Part shown: positions 57,407 to 64,000 of the stretch, one piece after another
How the letters are laid out: every line of letters starts with the position of its first letter
Position numbering within the stretch: position 1 is the stretch's first letter
Assembly: GCA_019137255.1 (NCBI GenBank)
Contig: WPDH01000228.1
Span: 124,001-188,000 of the forward strand
Direction: 5' to 3'
From: Corinectria fuckeliana
Lineage: Eukaryota; Ascomycota; Sordariomycetes; Hypocreales; Nectriaceae
DNA length: 64,000 bases
Position numbers and translations under genes: made by a program
Notes under the pieces: model-generated
Seen by the model: the letters and a program-made list of their open reading frames with translations, nothing else
Databases searched by the model: none
What the model was told of the DNA's origin: nothing

Positions 57407-57782
57407 TCAAGCCGACTCACGCTTGCCCTCCTTAAGTTCCTTCTGTCCAACGTGTTAGCTGCTTGTATTATACGGTTGCATATCCGTTTCCTCGGTGGGG
57501 GGTCGTACCAGAGCCTTCATGTTGCCGTGGAGAGCATGTCGGTGGTTGCGTCGGAACTTGGGGTCGGTACCGTTGAGAGACGGGTATCGTGAAGTCTTGG
57601 GCTTCTTGATGCTAATCAAAGAGTAAGCTACCGGGTCATCAAGATGCCATGAATGGAGCATACCCGTTTCGGTGCGCCTTGCGCGCCTGGTTGTGCTGAG
57701 AGGAGTTTTTTGACTCTGAGGAGTGTCAGTAACGCGCTTCTTGGATGTGAATGGCCTAGGCAGATTATCACATACTCGCCAT
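57407..57782 (-). CDS. RPL29: Ribosomal protein eL29
   Basis: There are four small exons in transcript order: 57782-57776, 57715-57664, 57611-57509 and 57442-57407; 65 residues. Exon 1 is seven bases (ATGGCGA). Splicing gives MAKSKNSSQHNQARKAHRNG, then IKKPKTSRYPSLNGTDPKFR, RNHRHALHGNMKAL and KELKEGKRESA, a complete eL29. Each intron has a GT donor and AG acceptor; the last has a CTAAC branch. eL29 is a small, basic large-subunit protein. None of the longer frames in this stretch represents the real product. Confidence 0.96.
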
Positions 57783-58382
57783 TGCTGCTGTTGGGAACGC
57801 TGTGTCGACGGTGAAGGGTCGCGAAGTTGCAAAGAGGATGCTGAGATTGTGTGCGAGGACTCGACGAACAAGCCCTAGCCGATTGAAGGAGTGGGGTCAT
57901 GCTGACATAACCATGCGAATTTCCCTAGCGCTGCCCTACCTACCTTACCTACACGTACCGCCTCACCCAGCCCGCAGCTTACTTGAGGAAGACAAAATGT
58001 GGCGCTACGGGCCACCAGCCACATCTAGTCTACCCTCCGGCATACAGTTCTTACTACGTATCATCAATCATCCGGGGCTGATTCGTATAGCAATCAAGGT
58101 AAGCTTACTAAAGAATTCATCCCTAATGAGAGGCACCTATGGGAGATGCACAACGGGGATCAGGTGTACCTTCAGTACCTAGGTACAGCCACCTAAACGT
58201 GTGCGCGCGTACCAAGGGGAGGGACAGAAGCTTTGGGCAGAACATTTGAAACTAGGTTGACCATCCCACAAGCACTCATGTAATATGCTTCTCATTCTGT
58301 AACCACCCCGGCAAGTACAAAAGCGTCCATATCCATCTATGAGTAATTGCTCCCGAACACCGGCACGTTCCAATGAAGACCT
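57783..58382. other. Intergenic between PMP47-type carrier and eL29
   Basis: It holds the 3' flank of the carrier and the promoter of eL29, with TACCTACCTTACCTAC (about 57938) and TACCTAGGTA (about 58174) elements. No gene is supported; one forward frame starting at 57997 (MWRYGPPAT) has a donor but no recognisable continuation. Confidence 0.4.
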
Positions 58383-59582
58383 TCAAGTCGACGACATGAT
58401 TGGCTTGGCTACAACACTTTGCATACTCTCGGCCGTTGACGAAGCTGTCAACTGGGCAGCCGAGCGCAGTTGCTGAAGGCGAACGGTTTTGAGATACCGC
58501 AGGAAGAGGATGAAAAGGAGCTCGACCCTAACATGTGGTCAGCAATTGGGTCAATCCTTAGGGGGTGGTGCCTGCCTACCTCTCTTTTGTCATCATCAAG
58601 ATACCCTGGACGAGGAGACCCTTGAAGATCTGGGGCGCGATGCCCTTGAAGAGACCCGACAAGCCTTCATGCTCGATGATGAATTTCATCACCTCAATAA
58701 AACTGCCGAAGGGCTTGCCATTCCTGACTGGGGGCGGCCTGGACTGAAGTCCAACCTTGGCTACAATGAGTGGTTGAGTGGCAATCGTTGCTAACGTCTT
58801 TGACATTGCTCCTAGGACTGTCAAACGGTTAGACAGCTGAAAGAGACAAAGGCGTTTTTGGAGCACTCACAGAACGCCTCCAATGGCTTCAAGCTGGCTT
58901 TTCCGGGGAAGAACACTTCCTTGAGTCGCTCGTATGCCCCATACGTGATTGCCGGGTTCACGACGAGTACGAGGCTCGCCTTCAGACCCCTCCACAAGCC
59001 TGAAACACCATCCGGTCCGTCAACGACTTCACGTGCCGTCGCGAACATGCCCTTGCGCTCGTCCTTCTTGGCAGTCTGCTGACGTGTGGTCACTACAGCG
59101 ACGGGGATGGTGCACAGCTGAGCGACAGCGCCGGCGACAGCGCCCAAGGCGAGCTCCACGACGGTCGAGGGAGCCGCACCGCCCTTGGCCGACTTGACGT
59201 AGAGAGTGCGAACAATGCTATACCAGTAGAAGTAGGCGAAGTTTGTTGATGCGACCCCAATCAAGGAGCCGTTGATACCTGCGTAGAGTCCTTGAACGCC
59301 GTCATCGGTTACAATCCGCGAGAGCGCATCCCAGGTTGAGGCGTAATGCGGTTCGTCGTCGTCGGCGGCCGGGGAGCCATCAGCTGCATTGGGTCGGACC
59401 TGGACCTGAAGTCGGGTCTTGACACTGCAAGGCGACACAAGTCAATGGAAGTCGGAGTGTCTTGGCTAGAGACCGACTTACATGTCAAGAGGGTAGACCA
59501 AGGCATTGGCGAGAACTGCACCTGTCGCTCCTGCTACAGCGCCACCCCAAGGCGAAATGGTAGGCTTGGATTGCGCGGCCAT
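58383..59582 (-). CDS. Peroxisomal membrane carrier, PMP47/Ant1-like (SLC25 family)
   Basis: The exons in transcript order are 59582-59482, 59424-58871, 58817-58580 and 58527-58383; 345 residues. Three mitochondrial-carrier repeats are visible: VYPLDIVKTRLQ, then CTIPVAVVTTRQQ (the acidic residue of PX[DE] replaced by Ala) and TQPLIVAKVGLQSRPPP (the acidic residue replaced). Such degenerate second and third signatures are typical of the peroxisomal PMP47/Ant1 branch. The acceptor of intron 2 is the AG at 58818-58819; the TAG eight bases downstream would create a stop. PMP47/Ant1 import ATP into peroxisomes for activation of medium-chain fatty acids. It is divergent from PalB. Confidence 0.88.
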
Positions 59583-60337
59583 GGCGGTCTCTCGGTGGTC
59601 GACGGTCGGTCTATGGTCAAACAAGTCGTCGATGACACAAAGGGAGGGCGCGTACGATAGCGACAAGGCACAGTTGACGTAGGCTAAATCGTGAAGCCAG
59701 ACGAAAGCCCGGGCCCTGGCATTGTCATGTTGACATAGATATCAAAGCACCAAGGTCGGCCCGCTGCCGTGGGTATTCTGAACCTCGGCCCTGTACCGGT
59801 TTCGGCAAATCCGAGAGGGCGCCCCGCCCGTGATTGGCCCGCTTTTCTGACCTCGGTTAGTGACTTAAGGGGGGCGTGCTGGATGAGCATGGGGCTGTTA
59901 CATACCTATCTACGTAGTAAGCCTAGCATGGCTGAGGGAATGGTGGTAAAGAAAGAGAGAGTTGCCAGGGTAGAAAGTAGACTGATTAATGTAAGCTTGC
60001 GTGAAGGGCGACGTGATTCAGACTACGTTGTCTTGCTGATTACGCACAAGCATGAGATGCAGATAGAACATAAGTTTCAAGGCTTGTTTGTTTGGCTTTG
60101 GGTGGCATTGCATAACGCAATGCTTGTCCAGGAGCATTTAGGTAGGTCATAGGCCCACTTGGGGTTCTGCGAAGCGGCAGGTGTGCACGGAGACACATAC
60201 ATACGTACGAAGTGAGAGTGGCAGAGTGGGGACAAGAGGTTATCTGATCTCTCGCAACTTGCCCCACCGCAGGGATGTTCAACCTCGAATGACGCGCTGT
60301 GATGTGGGCATCTGGCGCCATGATTCAGTAAGAGGCC
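59583..60337. promoter_or_regulatory. Divergent promoter region, PMP47-type carrier and PalB
   Basis: No gene is seen. One GCCAGG hexamer (59964-59969) fits the PacC consensus GCCARG, but one such match in 755 bases is near chance expectation. Confidence 0.35.
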
Positions 60338-63259
60338 ATGGAGAGTAGAGCTGAGGTGAGTGCATACCCACGCAAGTCTGCTGGAGCTAGAGCCGTCTCA
60401 GTTGTAGCTTCAGCTTCAGCTACAGGCGGCCAACCGCAACGGCCAACCGCAACGGCCGGAGCGAACGGAGCGAACGGTGCGACGACGTGGCGTCAACGAT
60501 CAAACAATGAATACTGACCACTCCAAATACTTAGGCCGCCGAGTCTCTTGTTGCGAGATCGAGCGGCCAAGCGGCCCTCGATCATGCCATCCAAGCCGCC
60601 GATTTGTACATGCGTGCGGCTGTTGAAGCAGCAAGCAAACCAGAAGCAACTCGTTTGCGACGGAAATGCCAGCAACTGATCACGGTGGCTGAGCGACTCA
60701 AAGCCTCGCAGAGAAACACCACAAATACCGCGCCAGTGCAGCAGCCAAGCATACTGGAGCAGACATCTCGTCTTCATGGCAATTACTTTCCTCCGTGGAG
60801 AACGGCCCCGGCCGATCTGGATTTCCATCTTCTCCCGGGGGTTATGCCCTTCACGTATGTTGTGTCCATCTCCCTGCCGGACAAGCCTCGCCGCTGACGT
60901 CTCATCAGCGACGATACAGCCCTTACTCTCTCACCAAGGCAAGCAGCAACCTTCGACGGCTGGAGGAGGCCGCGAGAACTCTACGGGATGGGGGAAGATG
61001 CCAACGTCGAGGCCTTCATGAATTCCGGTGACGGGTGTGATCTAGTGCAGGACTTGACCACAGACTGCTCTGTCGTTGCTAGTCTCTGTGCAGCCATGCG
61101 AATCCTGACGGGTCAAAACTCGGTAGGTAACTGCAGCTTGCTCCCCATGATGCCGGACTCTTCCTGCCTTTATTTCATGGGATGGGATTTTTAACCGTGT
61201 GCTTATTAGGTGCTGGCTTCCATTTTCCACCCCTTCGATCGGACGAGAGGCACCCCAGAATTTTCTGCCTCGGGCAAGTATGTCCTCCGTTTACACTTCA
61301 ACGGTTGCTTTCGACGCGTTGTCATTGATGACAGGCTCCCTGCCTCCTTGACCGATCGGACTCTCTATGTTGTCGACCGGAAAAATCCTCAGCTTATCTG
61401 GCCTGCACTCCTGGAAAAGGCCTACCTAAAAGTGCGAGGCGGGTACGATTTTCCCGGAAGCAACTCGGGGACTGACCTGTGGGTCCTCACCGGATGGATC
61501 CCTGAGCAACTCTTTCTTCAAAGGTAGTTACTTACCCCCATGTCCAGCATGCTTTGAGGGCGTCCTGGTCGGCTTCTTGAGGCTCTATGTCCGCATTACT
61601 TATACCTCGCTTGACAGGGAGGACCTCGATATTGATGTGGTCTGGAAAAGGATCAAGACTGCCCACGATTTGGAAGATGTAGTTGTAACTCTAGGAACAG
61701 GGCGCATATCTACCGAGGAGGAGGACATATTCGGCCTGATTGGTGAGCATGACTACGCGGTAATGGCCCTCGACGTGTCCGGAGATATCCGAAGGCTTTT
61801 GGTCAAGAACCCGTGGTGCAACGGACCAGTTTGGAAAGGCGCCACCTCAAACCCTTCGCTACCGCCGCCCATGAGTGAGAATTCCCATTCATCTCAATCG
61901 AAGGAGAAGGCTGGCCGTGAATCGCCATCTGCTGGCTCGTTCTGGATGCCACTCGAGGATGTAGTGCAGCATTTTGAGTCCATGTACCTCAACTGGAATC
62001 CTACTCTGTTCGCCCATCGTCAGGACCATCACTTTACCTGGCAAATCCCTCCTGCCAAACTTGCGTCGTCACTGGTGCGCAACCCGCAATATTCACTCGA
62101 ATGCCCTAGCGGGGGACCGGTCTGGATCCTTGCCAGCCGGCATTTCAGAGATGCTGAACTTCAGATAGCCCGGACGAGAACCGACTCTATGGCTGCGGTT
62201 TCACGACAACTTGGATTCATGAGCATTCTTGTTTTTGACAATGGTGGCCACCGAGTCCAAATAAGCGATGGCGAAGTCTACCGTGGGCCTTACGTGGACT
62301 CCCCCCAAACACTGGCGCGTCTCCAGACGAGCCCGAGGAGACCATATACCATTGTTATTGATCAGCATGAATTTCCGCTTCCTGACTACACACTCACGCT
62401 TTCTGTTTTCTCCCAGGAGCCCCTGAACGTGAAGGCGGCTAGGGATGCGATGGCGCACTACAAGGAGACCACCGGAACTTGGAGCAGCCGTACTGCTGGT
62501 GGCAATGCTGCCTGTCCGACATACTTTCTGAACCCTCAGTTCAAGTTGACTCTTGCCCACGCAAGCGCAATTTCTGTCCTGCTTTCCACAGACGATCTCG
62601 ACGTCCACGTCCATGTTGACCTGGTCTGGGCTCAAGGGAAACGAGTTACTACACTTAAGGTCCGAGACTTGGTGGGATCATCTGGTGAATACCGACGGGG
62701 GTGCAGCGCGGCAAACATACCAAGGGTCGATGCTGGCGTCTATACAATTGTCTGCTCGACTTTTGACGCAGGCCAAATGGCCGAATTTGCTCTCAGAGTA
62801 ACATCCATGATACCCGTGACGCTAGAACCTATCCCTGCGGATGCTGCTGGGCGGTTGCAATCAACCTTGCCGCCGTTCACCTTGTTCGAAGGTGAGGAAG
62901 TCCGACGCGCGCCCCTCTCCGCGTCTTGGCTCACGCGGGTGAGCGTGAAGGCACGGAGTGTGGCCCAACCAGGCACGGATTCTCGTGGCCGATCATCATC
63001 TACGTTGGCGACACGCCTCTCCGTTGTTCACGGCTGGGCTCCCGAGCGGAGTCTCGTCGCCATTTCCGGCGACGGCGAGTTCCAAGAACCGAAGGCCGGT
63101 GTCCGCACACCCGAATTCGATATGGAACCCGGGCGTATACTCCGCGAGGGAATGTGGCTTATCGTAGAAAGCATGGGAACGCACAATGTTGCCGAGAACA
63201 TCGAGATAGAGCTTCATAGCGATGCCCCCGTCCACGTTGGGCCCTGGGAATTGATGTAG
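60338..63259 (+). CDS. palB: Calpain-like cysteine protease PalB/Rim13
   Basis: The exons are 60338-60355, 60535-60854, 60909-61122, 61210-61523 and 61618-63259; 835 residues. The start MESRAEAAESLVARSSGQAA is the family N-terminus; the first intron is 179 bases. An MIT domain (HAIQAADLYMRAAVEA...AERLKA, about 20-75) is followed by the calpain core. The catalytic Cys is in LTTDCSVVASL (about 165), His in GEHDYAVMAL (about 331) and Asn in LVKNPWCNGP (about 352). C-terminal C2-like PBH domains continue to the stop. PalB cleaves the transcription factor PacC/Rim101 at alkaline pH after recruitment by ESCRT-III through the MIT domain. The full triad is present, so the enzyme is probably active. 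Confidence 0.95.
60427..60478. repeat. Short tandem repeats in PalB intron 1
   Basis: The units GGCCAACCGCAAC and GAGCGAACG each occur twice in a row within the intron between exons 1 and 2. They are preceded by a small CTTCAG/AGCTACAG direct repeat. Confidence 0.7.
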
Positions 63260-63807
63260 TTGGATCTCACCTGGAGCACCCTTAACTAGTCCTCAGGCCG
63301 GAGTCGAGATAGGGTTACGGAGGCAGAGGCTACGTTCGCTCGAAAAAGTCGAGAAGGAAGCTAGTGTATGGATACTTATTCCAAGATAAATACAAGTGTA
63401 CGTGTACGCTCGACGTACAACGCCCCCACACCAACGCCCGCATATTCCCACTATCAAAGGCATGTAAGTTGAACCGACCTGGTATATAAACCCCCAACGC
63501 CATGATCTGTGCGTGATTCATCAATGCAAATTCAACAGGCTGCACACGGCCCAAAAAAAAAAAGAACTGAAACGGAAGAAATGCGTCAAAACAAAACAAA
63601 CCCATACCGAACCAACAGGCTCGATTGGTAGCCATACACGCATACCCAGCAGGAAAAGCCACACAAGGAAGACGTAAAGCCTTCAAAGTGCAAGTCTAGC
63701 AATAACTACATCCACGTGACGGTTGCTGGAGGTGCGCCGAATAGCCGAAAAAGGCCACAGCAGGTTCCAGACTGAAGCCGAGGCAAGGTGTAAGGCTTGT
63801 CGCCAAT
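63260..63807. other. Intergenic, 3' flanks of PalB and the next gene
   Basis: No gene is seen. It includes an A-run (about 63554-63564). A 118-codon reverse frame here is Phe/Leu-rich and is probably chance. Confidence 0.4.
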
Positions 63808-64000
63808 CTATGACGGTGGACCCCTTCGTCGTCGACCGCGGTTTGGCCCGTCTGGCCGTTGGGCGAGCACATCTCTTAGGAGCGGGTCATCTTTGTCCTT
63901 GTCTACATGATGTACGCGGACATGTCTGTCAAGGGGTGTTTTGTCAGTTTGCTGCGGAGCATGTACCGTGCAACATAATGATTGAGGATAGATGGTGTAG
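63808..64000 (-). CDS. C-terminal part of an unrecognised gene, cut by window end
   Basis: A reverse frame is open from the window edge to the stop at 63808-63810. Its end reads QQTDKTPLDRHVRVHHVDKD and then DPLLRDVLAQRPDGPNRGRR with a final RRGPPS. The charged, non-repetitive composition and GC-rich third positions look coding. A GCAG acceptor exists at 63953-63956, so the real exon may begin there. The product is not recognisable from this piece. Confidence 0.45.
   Translation of the reverse strand, partial: YTIYPQSLCCTVHAPQQTDKTPLDRHVRVHHVDKDKDDPLLRDVLAQRPDGPNRGRRRRGPPS

Noticed and set aside
57802..58182. 126-codon forward frame upstream of eL29
   Set aside because: It overlaps the eL29 leader, has no family resemblance, and includes TACCTACC element translation (LPYLPYL).
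59964..59969. PacC-like GCCAGG site before PalB
   Set aside because: A six-base degenerate match in 755 bases is near chance, and it is 370 bases from the start.
45167..63259. A biosynthetic gene cluster around the synthetase
   Set aside because: The neighbours on both sides are housekeeping genes (U1A/U2B''-type, TFC4, VTS1, eL29); there is no tailoring enzyme, transporter or regulator next to it.

Overview
The window is nuclear DNA from a filamentous ascomycete (Pezizomycotina, most likely a sordariomycete; a hypocrealean fungus would fit, but that is inference). The reasons are dense protein genes on both strands, many introns of about 50-70 bases with GT(A/G)NGT donors and CTAAC-type branch sites, CT-rich leaders, and single-copy fungal genes that can be recognised one after another. 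I see no rRNA, tRNA, CRISPR array or intact transposon.

Layout. 1-13 kb: 3' end of a HEI10-like meiotic RING protein, an unrecognised coiled-coil/SR-tailed protein, Golgi apyrase YND1, Hikeshi/OPI10, a DUF4743-Nudix hydrolase, RPB8, ELP4 and SEN34. 13-22 kb: an Asi-type membrane RING protein, exosome subunit MTR3, a 2.2 kb stretch without a convincing gene, and the ANP1-type mannosyltransferase. 22-36 kb: the ARF exchange factor GEA, the phosphoinositide phosphatase FIG4, TTI2 and the CCA-adding enzyme. 36-43 kb: an unrecognised 84-residue protein, the splicing factor SYF1, V-ATPase subunit D (VMA8) and a U1A/U2B''-type protein. 43-51 kb: a gene-poor 2.1 kb stretch, then a 1719-residue A-T-membrane-LbH megasynthetase that resembles epsilon-poly-lysine synthetase. 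50-64 kb: TFIIIC subunit TFC4/SFC4, the SAM-domain RNA-binding protein VTS1, ribosomal protein eL29, a PMP47-type peroxisomal carrier, the pH-signalling calpain PalB/Rim13 and the tail of one more gene.

Most genes are housekeeping and show no shared pathway beyond chance proximity. Several act on secretion and endomembranes (YND1, ANP1, GEA, FIG4, VMA8, PalB) and several on tRNA or Pol III biology (ELP4, SEN34, CCA1, TFC4, RPB8). The one clear accessory, natural-product-like gene is the A-T-TM-LbH synthetase at 45.2-50.4 kb. It joins a CoA-ligase-like adenylation domain, an apparent second adenylation C-lobe without its lysine, a carrier domain, six predicted membrane segments and three left-handed-beta-helix domains. 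It stands alone, with no tailoring genes next to it, and abuts an AT-rich block that also encodes the last residues of TFC4.

Exon boundaries were worked out by reading splice signals and keeping the frame. Most give intact proteins matching the known family. The first TTI2 introns and the VTS1 start are the least certain. Two GC-AG introns, initiation exons of 3, 4 and 7 bases and one internal 11-base exon make several of these genes easy to mis-annotate.
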